Shown here in pieces: positions 34,082 through 45,150 of a DNA stretch of 64,000 bases. Numbering within the stretch: position 1 is the first letter of the stretch; each line of letters starts with the position of its first letter. The notes beneath the pieces were generated by a model that did no database searches, had not been told where the DNA came from, and saw only the letters and a list, made by a program, of their open reading frames with translations. Both the position numbers and the translations under genes were made by a program. The stretch comes from Papio anubis (Eukaryota > Chordata > Mammalia > Primates > Cercopithecidae): positions 65,590,712 to 65,654,711 of the forward strand of contig NC_044989.1 of NCBI RefSeq assembly GCF_008728515.1. The letters are read 5' to 3'.

Positions 34082-34565
34082 ACAGATTATCCAGACAGAA
34101 AAATCAACAACAAAAAAAATTGGATATAATCTGCACTATGAACCAGATGGACCCAATGGATAGTTATAGAACACTTCATCCAAAAGCTACAGATTACATA
34201 TTCTTCTGCTCAGCATATGGATAATTCTCAAGGATAGACTATATGTTAGGCTACAAAACAAGTCTTAAAGCATTAAAAAAATTGAAATAATGTCAAGTAT
34301 CTTCTCTGACAACAATGGAATAAAACTAGAAATCAATAACGAGGAATTTTGGAAACTATACAAACACATGGAAATTAAATAATATGCTCCTGAATGACCA
34401 GTGAGTCAATGAAGAAATTAATAAAGAAATTTAAAAAGTTATTAAAACAAATGAAAATAGAAGCACAAGATACCAAAATCTATGGGATACAGCAAAAGCA
34501 GTACTAAAAGGAAAGCCTACAGCAATAAGTGCCTACATCAAAAAAGCAGAAAAACTTCAAATAAT

Positions 34566-34870
34566 GGCCGGGTGCGGTGGCTCAAGCCGGTAATCCCAGC
34601 ACTTTGGGAGGCCAAGACAGGTGGATCACAAGGTCAAGAGATCGAGACCATCCTGGCTAACATGGTGAAACCCCATCTCTACTAAAAAATACAAAAAACT
34701 AGCCAGGCAAGGTGGTGGGCGCCTGTAGTCCCAGCTACTCGGGAAGCTGAAGCAGGAGAATGGCGTAAACCCGGGAGGCGGAGCTTGTAGTGAGCTGAGA
34801 TCCGACCACTGCACTCCAGCCTGGGCGACAGAGCGAGACTCCGTCTCAAAAAAAAAAAAAAAAAAAAAAC
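34566..34870 (+). mobile_element. AluYRa-type element
   Basis: GCTCAAGCC and GATCCGACCACTG (one CpG decayed); ACTTCAAATAA on both sides. Confidence 0.94.
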
Positions 34871-35279
34871 ACTTCAAATAACCGAACAATGCATCTTAAA
34901 GAAGTAGATATGCAAGAAGCAAACCAAACCCAAAATTAGTAGATGAAAAGAAATAGTTAACATCAGAGCAGAAATAAATCAAATTGAAATGAAAAAAATA
35001 CAAAAGATCGATGAAGCAAGACATTGATTTTTTAAAAAGAAAAACAAAACTTACAGATGGTTAATATGACTAAGAAAGAGAGAAGACCCAAATAAATAAA
35101 ATCTGAGATAAAAAAGGAGACATTACAACTGATACCACAGAATTTCAAAGGATCATTGGAGGTTACTATGAGCATCTATATGTCAATAAATTGGAAAACT
35201 TAGAAGAAATTGGTAAATTCCTAGACACATACAACCTAGCAAGATTGAACTATGAAGAAATCCAAAATATGAACAAATG

Positions 35280-36140
35280 AATAACATCTAATGAGATTAA
35301 AGCCATAATAAAAAGTCTCCCAGCAAAGAAAAGCACAGGACCAGATGGCTTCACTGCTGAATTTTACCAAATATGTAAAGAAGAACTAATACCAATCTTA
35401 TTCAGATTATTCCAAAACACAGAGGAGGAGGGAATATTTTTGAACTCATTCTACAAGGTTAGTATTACCCTGATACCAAAATCAGACAAAGATGCATCAA
35501 AAAAAAAAGCCACTGGCCAATATTCCTGATAAACATTGATGCAAAAATCCTCAACAAAATACTAGAAAACCAAATTCAACAACGTAGCAAAAAGGTCATT
35601 CATCATGACCAAGTGGGATTTATCCAAGGGATGCAATGATGGTTCAACATATGCAAATCAATCAATGTGATCTACCAACAGAATGAAGGACAAAAGCCGT
35701 ATGATCATTTCAATTGATCATATTTGTTGACCATGATTGAGCATGATTGATGCTGAAAAAGTATTCAATAAAAATCCAACATCTCTCAAAAAACTTGGTA
35801 TAGAAGGACCGTAACTTGACACAATAAAAGCCATATATGATAGACCCACAGCTAGCATCATACTGAATGAGGAAAAACTGAAAGCCTTTCCTGTAAGATC
35901 TGGAACATGACAGGGATGCCCACTTTTACCACTGTTATTTAACATAGTACTAGCTAGCTAGAGCAATGAGATAGAGAAAGAAATAAAGAACATCCAAATT
36001 GGAAACAAAAAAGTCAAATTATCCTTGTTTGCAAGTGATATAGTCATATATTTGGAAAAACCTAATGACTCCATCAAAAATTATTATAACTAATAAGTTC
36101 AGTAGTTTCAAGATACAAAATCAAACATACAAAAATCAGT
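35280..36140 (+). pseudogene. L1 ORF2 reverse-transcriptase remnant
   Basis: Recognisable RT text: GPDGFTAEFY near 35338 and, at about 36028-36042, LFASDIV where an active L1 has FADD. The catalytic Asp pair is therefore lost, in addition to in-frame stops. Interrupted downstream by an AluYRa. Confidence 0.85.
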
Positions 36141-36145
36141 AGCAT

Positions 36146-36455
36146 TTTTTCTTTTTTTTTGGAGAAGGAGTCTCGCTCTGTCGCCCAGGCTGGAGTGCAG
36201 TGGCCGGATCTCAGCTCACTGCAAGCTCCGCCTCCCGGGTTCCCGCCATTCTCCTGCCTCAGCCTCCCGAGTAGCTGGGACTACAGGCGCCCACCACCTC
36301 GCCCGGTTCGTTTTTTTTTTTTTTTTTGTATTTTTTTAGTAGAGGGGGGTTTCACCGTGTTAGCCAGGATGGTCTCGATCTCCTGACCTCGTGATCCGCC
36401 CGTCTCAGCCTCCCAAAGTGCTGGGATTACAGGCTTGAGCCACCGTGCCCGGCCA
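36146..36455 (-). mobile_element. Young AluYRa-type element
   Basis: GTGGCCGGATCTC; the central linker has an expanded T15 run. AAAAATCAGTAGCATTT repeated on both sides (about 36129-36146 and 36457-36474). Confidence 0.95.
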
Positions 36456-36629
36456 AAAAATCAGTAGCATTTCTATATGCCAACAGTGAACAATCTGAAA
36501 AAAAAAATTTTTTTTAAAGGAATCCCATTTACAACAGCTACAAACAAAATAAAATGCCTAGGAATAAACTTAACCAAAGAAGTGAAAGATATCCACAATG
36601 AAAACTGTAAAACATTGGTGAAATAAATT

Positions 36630-36860
36630 CCCAGCCTGGGCAAAATAGTGAGATACTGTCTCTACAAAAGATTTTAAAATTTAGCTGGACATGGTGGTGT
36701 GCAGCTGTAGTCCTAGTTACTTGGGAGGCTGAGGTGGCAGGATCAGTTGAGCCCAGGAGTTCAAGTTCAAGGCTGTAGTAATCTAGGATCACACCACTGC
36801 ACTCCAGCCTGGGTAACAGAGCAAGACTTTGTCTCCAAAAAAAAGAAAAAAAGAAAGTAA
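36630..36860 (+). mobile_element. 5'-truncated Alu
   Basis: Begins at cccagcctgggcaaaa in the left monomer; full right monomer and an A/G-rich tail. Confidence 0.87.
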
Positions 36861-37126
36861 AGAAATTTAAGAGGACACAAAAAATTGAAAGATATTTCAT
36901 GTTCATGGATTGGAAGAATCAATATTGTTAAAATGTCCATACTGCCCGAAGCAATCTATAGATTCAATGCAATCCCCATTAAAATACTAATGACATTCTT
37001 CATGGAAATTAAAAAGAAAAAAAAAACACTAAAATTTATATGGAACCACAAAAGACCCAGAATAGCCAAAGTCATCCTGAGTAGAAAGAACAAAACTGGA
37101 GGAATCATATTACCTGACTTAAAATT

Positions 37127-37438
37127 TTTTTTAATCACAAAACTAACTTTATTATATTTTTCCCACTTAGATTTCTATGTTAAATACCGTCCCTGTCCCA
37201 GTGACTTCTGGTTCTTATTTTCTTGACACACATAGTGTCCTCAGACTTCTTTGGATTTTCTGCACATCTCTTGACACTTCCACGTTACTCTCCACTCAGA
37301 TTCACTCTCCAAAGTGCTTGCTGCAGACTGGCTTTTAGTCTTTCTTGATTTCTCAAACACATGGAGTCTGAGTTTCTTGCTTCTTCTTTCCCTTTCTGAC
37401 TCTGCATGTGAACCCCTGCACTCTTGTCCCCTCTGTTC
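37127..37438 (-). pseudogene. 5'-truncated processed pseudogene, parent not identified
   Basis: A 312-bp minus-strand insert inside L1 ORF2, flanked by a perfect 16-bp direct repeat TACCTGACTTAAAATT (37111-37126 and 37439-37454). On the minus strand it ends with AATAAA followed shortly by a poly-A run (seen as poly-T at 37125-37132), so it is a reverse-transcribed mRNA 3' end. From the truncation point to a TGA at 37241-37243 one minus-strand frame is open for 65 residues; it is rich in Lys, Arg, Ser and Glu and ends KSKEV. That leaves about 105 bp of 3'UTR. I do not recognise the parent protein. The reading frame may be the parent's C-terminus or chance. Confidence 0.85.
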
Positions 37439-37463
37439 TACCTGACTTAAAATTATATTACAG

Positions 37464-37605
37464 AGCTAAGCATGGTGGCTTGTGCCTGTAATCCCAGCAC
37501 TTTGGGAGGCCAAGGCAGGAGGACTGCATAAACCCAGGAGTTTGAAACCAGCCTGGGCAACATAGTGAGACCCTGTCTCAAAAAAAAATTTTTTTTTTTT
37601 TTTAT
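37464..37605 (+). mobile_element. Alu monomer (truncated) with A/T tail
   Basis: Left monomer only, ending ctgtctcaaaaaaaaa then a T14 run. ATTACAGA on both sides (about 37457-37464 and 37604-37611). Confidence 0.85.
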
Positions 37606-37834
37606 TACAGAACAGTAGTAACCAGAACAGCAGGGCATAAAAACAGACACGTTGACAAATGAAACACAATAGTGAACCCAGAGATAAATCCATACATCTA
37701 CAGTGAACTCATTTTCAAAAAAGGTGCCAAGAACATATGCAGAAGAATGAAACTAGATACCTATCTCTCGCCATACGCAAAAATCAAATCAAAATGGATT
37801 AGAGACTTATCTAATCATAATGAGCCATGGGAAA

Positions 37835-38450
37835 ATACTTCTCTTCAAGTAACTTTGAACGTAGAATGATATAGGATGGAGAATTGCTGACATTGTCTTA
37901 CCACCTCAAAGTAAATCCTGCCTGAAACAAAACCGACACAATGGAAATGTAGCCATGAGATGCAAAAGAGAGACTGTGTCTTTTTTTTTTTTTTTTGAGA
38001 CGGAGTCTGGCTCTGTCGCCCGGGCTGGAGTGCAGTGGCCGGATCTCAGCTCACTGCAAGCTCCGCCTCCCGGGTTTACGCCATTCTCCTGCCTCAGCCT
38101 CCTGAATAGCTGGGACTACAGGCGCCCGCCACCGCGCCCGGCTAGTTTTTTTTTGTATTTTTTAGTAGAGACGGGGTTTCACCGGGTTAGCCAGGATGGT
38201 CTCGATCTTCTGACCTCGTGATCCGCCCGTCTCGGCCTCCCAAAGTGCTGGGATTACAGGCTTGAGCCACCGCGCCCGGCCAACTGTGTCTTAATAGCAT
38301 TATTTGAGTCCCTGGTCACACTATGCTTGAGGTCTACTCCTAAACTTTTCAGCCACATGTCAACAAATTCCATATTTTGATTAAGCCAGTCTAATTTAAT
38401 TTCGTTAAGCCAATTGCTTGTTAGACTCCTCTTATAAACAAATTCCACAT
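37835..38450. other. Unassigned block between L1 ORF2 and L1 3'UTR
   Basis: Outside the AluYRa it carries, this text is not L1 (for example agtccctggtcacactatgcttg and ttaagccagtctaatttaatt). It looks like part of an old LTR or DNA transposon that I cannot name. Confidence 0.4.
37980..38281 (-). mobile_element. Young AluYRa-type element
   Basis: Near-consensus with GTGGCCGGATCTC; ACTGTGTCTT target duplication (about 37973-37982 and 38283-38292). Confidence 0.95.
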
Positions 38451-38835
38451 GATCTAACTTGTATGTGAAATCTCAAAAAATTGAACTCAGAAGCAGAGGG
38501 TAGAATAGTGGTTACCAGAGGCTGGGGGAATGAGAGGCAAATTAAGAGAGGTTGGTCAAAGGTTGCAAAATTTCAGTTAGACAAGAGGAACACATTCAAG
38601 AGATCTATTGCACCATACGGTGACTGTGGTTAATAACAGTGTACTGTATGCTTGACGATTGCTAAGAGAGTAAATTTTAAGTGCTGTCACCATAAATAAA
38701 TGATGAATACGTGAGGTAATGCATACACTAATTAGCTTGATTGAGCTATTCCACAGTGTATACATATTTCAAAACATCATGTTGTACACCATAAATATAT
38801 ACAATTATTGTCAATTATAAATAAATAAATGGCAC

Positions 38836-38945
38836 AGAGAGGTTGATTGTAAATGGAAGAACAAATAAATCATGCAAACAAAAAGTCTAAGAAAACCAAA
38901 GTTTTTGTGTTAACATAAAATAAAATAAACCTCAAGACAGGAATA
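38836..38945. other. Short AT-rich stretch
   Basis: Nothing recognised. Confidence 0.3.
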
Positions 38946-39223
38946 CCAGCTGGGTGTGGTCACTCACACCTGTAATCCCAGCACTTTGGGAGGCCGAGGC
39001 AGGAGGATCAAGATCAGCCTGGGTAACATAGTTAGACTCAACCTCTACAAAAATAAAAATTTTAAAAACAGCCAGGCGTGGTGGCACATACCTGTAGTCC
39101 CAGCTACTTGGGAGGCTGAGGTAGGAGAATCACTTGAGCCTAGGAGCTCGAGGCTGCAGTGAGCTATAACTGAGCCACTGCACTCCAGCCTGGGCAACAG
39201 AGACCCTGTCTTTAAAAAAAAAA
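38946..39223 (+). mobile_element. Old Alu
   Basis: Diverged dimer with small deletions. Confidence 0.9.
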
Positions 39224-39225
39224 GA

Positions 39226-39330
39226 TAAGATCACCATTGTCTAAATTAATAAAATTGCATACTTTAAATAGATGCAGTATAGTCTTTGCAAATTATTCCT
39301 CAATAACATATTTTTAAGGTAAAAGAAAAA
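39226..39330 (+). mobile_element. Probable L1 3'-end fragment
   Basis: Ttgcatactttaaatagatgc...caaattattcctcaataa resembles an L1M 3' terminus. Confidence 0.5.
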
Positions 39331-39513
39331 ATTATTTTAACTTGGGTACTTTTCGGTACTATGTTCATCATTAAGTATGATGCTTAAGAAAACTCATGAT
39401 ATTTTAAAATGCTTATGTATGTAAATGGAAAAATGAGACATAAAATTATATAATTTCATCTCAATTATGAAAATCAAATCAGAAGAGACATAGAAAAATA
39501 CTAGAAGAAAATG

Positions 39514-39890
39514 CTGCCAGGTGCGGTAGCTCACGCCTATAATCCTAGCACTTTGAGAGGCCAAGGCAGGCAGGTCACTTGAGGTCAGGAGTTTGAGACC
39601 AGCCTGGCCAACATGGTAAAACCCTGTCTGTACTAAAAATACAAAAACTAGCCAGGTGTGGTGGTGCGCACCTGTAATACCAGCTACTTGGGAGGCTGAG
39701 GCAGGAGAATCACTTGAACTTGGGAGGCGGAGGTTGCAGTAAGCTGAGATCATGCCACTGCACTCCAGCCTAGGCAACAGAGCAAGACCCTGTCTCAAAA
39801 AAAAAAAAAAAGAAGAAGAAGAAGAAGGAGAAGGAGGAAAGAAAAGAAAAGGAAAGAAAAGAAAAGAAAAGAGAAAAATACTAGAAAAAA
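39514..39890 (+). mobile_element. Alu with expanded purine tail
   Basis: Complete dimer (39514-39796) followed by a ~90-bp purine tract (AAG, AAAGG and AAAAG units, 39797-39890). Confidence 0.92.
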
Positions 39891-40467
39891 AATGCATCCA
39901 AACTGTAACAGTGGGTAGTAGGTAGGGGATTATAAACTTGATTTTTTTCTCTTACTTTTCAAAGCTTCTAAACTCTCCCCATGACATGTTTTCTGTTACT
40001 TTTATAATAAAACACCTTAAATTTTATTATAAAACTTATTAAACATATTAAAACATACTTAGAGAAGAGTAAGATGCACTCCTATATATTTATGTCCCAG
40101 ATTCAATCATCACCAAGATTTTGCCCCATTTGCTGAATCTATCCTTTTCTTCTTGAAGTACTTTAAAGCAAATTCCAGATATCATGTCATTTCACCTACA
40201 AGTACTTGGTAAGAATCTTTTGTTTTTTTAACGGATATTTTCTGTCATTACCACAATGCCTTTATAGTACTTACGTACATTAACAATAATCTCTTGGTAT
40301 CCTCCAATACCATCTAATCCCCATAATCCTACTTTCAAAATTGTCTCCAAATATCTTTTTTTTTTAGTTGGTTTATTCAAATTCAGGTAGAAAGAAGGTC
40401 TACATATTACAATTGGTTGTTTGGTTTCTTAGATTTCTTTTCATTTAGAGAAGATTTCCCCTCCCTG
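39891..40467. other. Probable decayed L1M, otherwise unassigned
   Basis: 40080-40330 reads like a minus-strand old L1 3' region (aagcaaattccagatatcatgt); no gene. Confidence 0.4.
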
Positions 40468-40520
40468 CCGACACACACATGCGCACCTAAGTGCACACAC
40501 ACACGTGCACACACACACTT
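40468..40520. repeat. (CA)n-rich microsatellite
   Basis: Interrupted acacacatgcgcac...cacacacacgtgcacacac run. Confidence 0.88.
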
Positions 40521-41005
40521 TAATCATGTCATCGATTTGTTGCAAAAACTGTGTTAACCGTTGTACAGAATAATACGCACTATGGATGTGTGTATTTGCT
40601 TCCCTATGGTATCATTTAACTTATTCCTCTACCTTTTTTATTTCCTCTAAATGGAAGTTAGCTCTAAAAATTCAATTTTATTCTGGTTCAACATTTTTGG
40701 CAGGAATACTTTATAGGTAATGCTCTGAAAACTCTTGTGTTTAAAATAAATATTTATCTCAACATCCCGGAATTAGTCTCAAATCAAGAAGATTAAATTA
40801 ACCAGAATAAGATTTTAAAAGACCCTGTTTTAGGTTTAAACATTAAATCGCAAAGTACAAATTAAAGACACCTGAATAAGCATTCGGGAAGAAGACCAGA
40901 AAATTTTAACTGAACATGAGTTCAAAATAAGAAAACTGTATGATATAATTGGTAAAAGGTAATGTTTCACTGCACTTTTCTAGTATGTCCTTTGCGGGAG
41001 GTGAA
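40521..41005. other. AT-rich single-copy stretch
   Basis: Nothing recognised. Confidence 0.4.
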
Positions 41006-41009
41006 ACAG

Positions 41010-41330
41010 GTTTTTGTTTTCGTTTTCGTTTTTTGGAGAAAGAGTCTTGTGTCTCACTCTGTCACCCAGTGGTGTGGCCTTGCTCACGCAACCTCTGCCT
41101 CCCGGGTTCAAACGATTCTCCTGCCTCAGCTTCCTGAGTAGCTGGAATTACAAGCACCTGCCACCATGTCCAGCATTTTTTTTTTTTTTCTTTTCTTTTT
41201 GTATTTTTAGTAGAGACAGGGTTTTGTCATGTTGGCCAGGCTGCTCTGGAACTACCAACCTCAGGTGATCTGCCCACCTCGGCCTCCCAAAGCGCAGGGA
41301 TTACAGGTGTGAGCCACTGAGACTGGCCTT
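41010..41330 (-). mobile_element. Alu with T-rich central expansion
   Basis: Minus-strand dimer; small deletions in the right monomer; the linker holds T13CT4CT5. Shares the GTGAAACAG target with the next Alu. Confidence 0.9.
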
Positions 41331-41339
41331 GGTGAAACA

Positions 41340-41797
41340 GTTTTTTGTTTGTTTATTTTAGACAGGATCTCACTCTGTTGCCTAGCTGGAGTACAGTGGC
41401 GAGATCTTGACTCGCTGCAGCCTTTGCCTCCCGGGTTCAAGCAAATCTCCTGCCTCAGTCTCCCGAGTAGCTGGGATTACAGGCACGTGCCACCACACCT
41501 GGCTAATTTTTGTATTTTTGGTAGAGACAGGGTTTCACCATGTTGGCCAGGCTGGTCTGGAACTCCTGACCTCAGGCAATCTGCCCGTACCTCCCGGGTT
41601 CAAGCAATTCTTCTGCCTCCTGAGTAGTTGGGATTACAGGCCCACGCCACCACACCAGGCTAATTTTTGTATTTTTAGTAGAGACGGGGTTTCACCATGT
41701 TGGCCAGCCTGGTCTGGAACTCCTGACCTCAGGTGATCTGCCCGCCTCGGCCTCCCAAAGTGCTGGGATTACAGGCGTCAGCCACCACATCTGGCCT
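41340..41797 (-). mobile_element. Composite Alu with internal duplication
   Basis: A minus-strand Alu reaches gacctcaggcaatctgcccg at about 41588 and then jumps back to cctcccgggttcaagcaatt, repeating about 190 bp before finishing. TGAAACAGTTTTTT flanks it (about 41332-41345 and 41798-41811). Confidence 0.9.
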
Positions 41798-41824
41798 GTG
41801 AAACAGTTTTTTATCCGACTGCTA

Positions 41825-42000
41825 GAGGCAGTCATGTGCTGCAGTGGATAAGAATGCAGATGCTGGAGCTGGACATGATAGGTTTGACTAGCTATGTGAC
41901 CTTTGGCAAGTAAGCTAACTTCTAGGTTTGCTCACCAATCATAGTAATATTACAGTCAGTGCTCAGGAAATATTGACAGCTAGTATTTTTATTACTTCTA
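41825..42000 (+). mobile_element. MIR
   Basis: Ctgcagtggataagaatgcag, ctatgtgacctttggcaagt and taagctaactt match the MIR 5' half and core. Confidence 0.85.
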
Positions 42001-42002
42001 GG

Positions 42003-42340
42003 TCTAGGAAATACTACACTAGAAAAACTTGTATGTGCACAAGTCACATACAAGGATATTCATTGCAGCAAGCTTTGTAACAGTAAAAAAAATCTAAATG
42101 TTCGTAAGTTGGGGAAGGGATAAATAAAATGTGACATATTCATATAATAGAATCGTATGCAGTAGTTAGAGGAATTAGTTCTCTATGTATCAGTTTGGAT
42201 GGATCTCGAAATTGGAATGTTGAGTGAGCTGGCAAGTTTGCAGAATGACACTTTCGGGATGATACTATTTATGGAAAAGACAAATACGGCAATCAATAGT
42301 ATGAATTTCATACAGGAGTATATATGCATTTAGTGGATAC
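42003..42340 (+). mobile_element. HAL1/L1 fragment
   Basis: Acaaggatattcattgcagc, aaatgttcgtaagttgggg and gtgacatattcatataatag form the decayed L1/HAL1 C-terminal pattern. Confidence 0.65.
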
Positions 42341-43046
42341 TTTTCAATTTGGCTTTTTAACTTTTTAATAATTATAAATAAACAGAAATTGCAAAAAATT
42401 GTACAGGGAGATCCCACGTCCCCTTCATTCAGTTTTCCCCAGTGATAACATATTACATAAGTACAGTTCAATATCAAAACTATTAAATTGACATTGATAT
42501 AATCCACAACCTTATTCAAATTTCACCAGTTTTATATGCACTCATTTGTGTGTGTACTTCTATGCAATTTTATCGTATGAGTAGATTTGTGTAACCACCA
42601 CCACAGTCATGATACAGAACTGCTTCATCATCACAAAGATCCCTCATGCTACCTGTTTATAGTCGCATCCATCCCACTCCCTGTCCCCCACACGTAATGC
42701 CTGGCAACCACTAATTTGTTCTTCATCTCTATAATTTTGTCACTTCAAGAATGTTATGGAAATGGAAGTATACAGTATGTCAGTATGTAACTTTTTAACA
42801 ATGAGTTTTTAAAAACTTAGCATAATTACTTTGGGATCCATTCAAGTTGTGTGTATCAAAAGTTTCTTTCTTTTTATTGCTGTATAGTACTCCATGGGAT
42901 AGTGTATCACATTTTGTTTAACCATTCATTCATTGAAGGACAAAAACTGGTTGTTTCCAGTTTTTGGTTATTGCAAATAAAACTGTTATGAACATTCATG
43001 CATATGTTTCCGTTTGAATGAATGTTTTCATTTCTCTGGGGTAAGT

Positions 43047-43126
43047 GTCCAATTGTACAGTTGCTGGGTTGTATGGTAAGTGCACATCAGTTGTACAGTT
43101 GCTGAGTTGTATAGTAAGTACATGTT
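43047..43126. repeat. ~38-bp tandem duplication inside L1
   Basis: The unit ttgtacagttgctgrgttg / tatrgtaagt(g/a)ca occurs twice back to back (first about 43053-43085, second about 43091-43124) with few differences. Confidence 0.85.
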
Positions 43127-43304
43127 CAGTTTTATAAGAAATGGTATTTTCTACACTGAGTGTATCATTTCACAGGCTGACCAGAAATATATGAGAAATA
43201 CAGTTTCTGTATTTGGTATCTCAATAGCATTTGGCATTATTTTAAAAAATTTTAGTCATTCTAATATTTTAATAGGTATGTAGTGGTATATCATTGTGGT
43301 TTTT

Positions 43305-43735
43305 TTCATTTTTTTGTTTGTTTTGGAGACAGAGTCTTGCTCCATTGTCCAGGCTGGAGTGCAGCTTACAGCTCACTGCAGCCTCAATCTCCTGTGCTCC
43401 AGTGATCCTCCCACCTCAACCTCCCAAGAAGCTGGGACTACAGGTGCATACCACCACGTCCAGCTAATATTTACATTTTTTGTAGAGATGAGGTCTCACT
43501 ATGTTGCCCAGGTTGGTTTCAAACTCCTGGGCTCAAATGATCCTCCCACCTCAGCCCCCCAAGTAGCTGGGATCACAGGTGTGAGCCACCATTCCAGGCT
43601 AAGTTTTTATTTTTTGAAGAGATGGGGGCCTCACTATGTTGCCTGGGCTGGTCTCCAACTCTTGGGCTCAAATGATTTTTCTGCCTTGGCCTCCTGACGT
43701 GCTGGGATTAAGGGTGTGAGCCACCATGCCCGGCC
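43305..43735 (-). mobile_element. Trimeric old Alu
   Basis: Minus-strand order is right monomer, left monomer, then a second left-type monomer (from about 43603, atgggggcctcactatgttg). Each ends in a gtgagccaccat-type block. Confidence 0.87.
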
Positions 43736-43957
43736 TCGTTGTGGTTTTAATTTGCATTTCCATAATGGCTCATGATGTTGAACATCTTTTCATGTGTAAC
43801 TAATGAGTGTTTTCAAAAATGGTCTCTAAGAACTCATCACGACTTAAGGCAATACTACTTCTTGGGAAAAGGAGAGGAAACTGGGAGTGATACTGGGAAG
43901 AAAAGGGGACTCATGGTACATCTAAAATGTTCTATATGTTAAAAAGAGAACAAACTC

Positions 43958-44251
43958 GGCCGGGCATGGTGGCTCACGCCTGTAATCCCAGCACTTTGGG
44001 AGGCTGAGGCGGGCAGATCACCTGAGGTCAGGAGTTCGAGACCAGCCTGGACAATATGGTGAAACCCTGTCTCTAATAAAAATACACAAATTAGCCAGGC
44101 GTAGTGGTGGGTGCCTGTAATCCCAGCTACTCGGGAGGCTGAGGCAGGAGAATCTCTTAAACCTGGGAGGCAGAAGTTGCAGTGAGCTGAGATCAAGCCA
44201 TTGCACTTGGCAACAAGAGCAAAACTCCGTCTCCAAAAAAAAAAAAAAAAA
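43958..44251 (+). mobile_element. Alu, full length
   Basis: Complete dimer with a small deletion in the right monomer before ttgcacttggcaac. Confidence 0.92.
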
Positions 44252-44252
44252 C

Positions 44253-44398
44253 CCAAAAAACAGAACTGATAAATGTTTGAGGTGATGGATATCCCAATTA
44301 CCCCGATGTGATCATTACATATTGCATGTATGCATCAAAATATCACCTGTATCCATGAATATGTACAATTACTATATATCAATTAAAGAAAAAGAAGT
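44253..44398 (+). mobile_element. L1 3'UTR terminus
   Basis: Ctgataaatgtttgaggtgatggatatcc to tcaattaaagaaaaa is the L1PB/L1MA 3' end; the part left of the Alu (from about 43835) may belong to it. Confidence 0.85.
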
Positions 44399-44694
44399 AA
44401 TCCCCCAGGGAGGTAGACAATATAGACCTTAGGCCTCCAGGCCAATGAAAGAGGCAGGATCTGAGCTTAGTTTTACTAGGCTCTATCTTTATTTCCATAA
44501 ATTCACATATTTTTTATTTTGGACTTGTTTGTTAAGCTTCAAGGCCTGAAACAGCTTGTGAAAAAAAGCTCATTCTGTTCCAGGCACACTGCCTTTGGGG
44601 GACTTGGCCATGGAATATATTCCTTTTTAATCTTTCATTAGAGATGTAAATTTATCACTGAACACACAAGTCTTCTGTTTGTTCTCTTTCCTTT
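44399..44694. other. Single-copy stretch
   Basis: Nothing recognised. Confidence 0.4.
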
Positions 44695-45001
44695 CTTTTT
44701 TTTAATTTTTTTTTTATTTTGAGACAGAGTCTCACTGTGTCGCACAGGATGGAGTGTAGTGGTGTGAGCTCAGCTCACTGCAACCTCCACCTCCCAGGCT
44801 CAAGCGATTCTCGTGCCTCAGCTACCTAAGAAGCTGAGACCACACGCCTGCACCACCATGCCTAGCTAATCTTTGTATTTTTAATAGAGACAGTGTTTTG
44901 ACATGTTGGCCAGGGTGGTCTCGAGCTCCTGGGCTCAAGTGATACGCTCACCTCGACCTCCTAAAGTGCTGGGATTACAGGCGTGAGCCGCCATACCTGA
45001 T
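44695..45001 (-). mobile_element. Alu, full length
   Basis: Minus-strand dimer with an A-interrupted T tract; TGTTCTCTTT occurs at about 44680 and 45001 as target duplication. Confidence 0.9.
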
Positions 45002-45013
45002 GTGTTCTCTTTT

Positions 45014-45150
45014 CATTTTTTTTTTTTTTTTCTTAAACGGGGTCTTGATATATTGCTCAGGCAGGTCTTGAACTCCTGGGCTCAAGCCATCCTCCCGCCT
45101 CTGCCTCCCTAAGAGCTGGGATTACAGGTATGAGCCACCGCATCCAGACT
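45014..45150 (-). mobile_element. Alu monomer
   Basis: T17 plus a single left-type monomer ending gccaccgcatccag, followed by a third TGTTCTCTTTT copy at about 45150-45160. Confidence 0.87.

Larger units (their letters stand above)
31440..38835 (+). mobile_element. L1P element, 5'UTR to 3'UTR, broken
   Basis: In order: 5'UTR opening (aggaggtagagcaagatggc, about 31457), three 5'UTR tandem units (31.9-33.07 kb), ORF1 N-terminal text (cagacagagaattcaaaata, 33590), a jump at about 33800 into ORF2, ORF2 endonuclease, RT and C-terminal parts to about 37830, an unexplained 600-bp segment, then L1 3'UTR (gttaccagaggctgggg to aatatatacaattattgtc, 38510-38815). Hosts three AluYRa copies, two older Alu pieces and a processed pseudogene. 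L1PREC2/L1PB-like; inactive. Confidence 0.85.
42345..43830 (-). mobile_element. L1M 3' end, minus strand
   Basis: 3'UTR reverse text (gtaaccaccaccacagtcat, ctggcaaccactaatttg) then ORF2 C-terminus reverse (actccatgggatagtgtatc, gttgctgggttgtatggtaa), interrupted by the trimeric Alu at 43305-43735 and resuming ttgtggttttaatttgcatt. Inactive. Confidence 0.88.

Noticed and set aside
39394..39897. 167-codon minus-strand frame
   Set aside because: Reverse translation of an Alu and its purine-rich tail.
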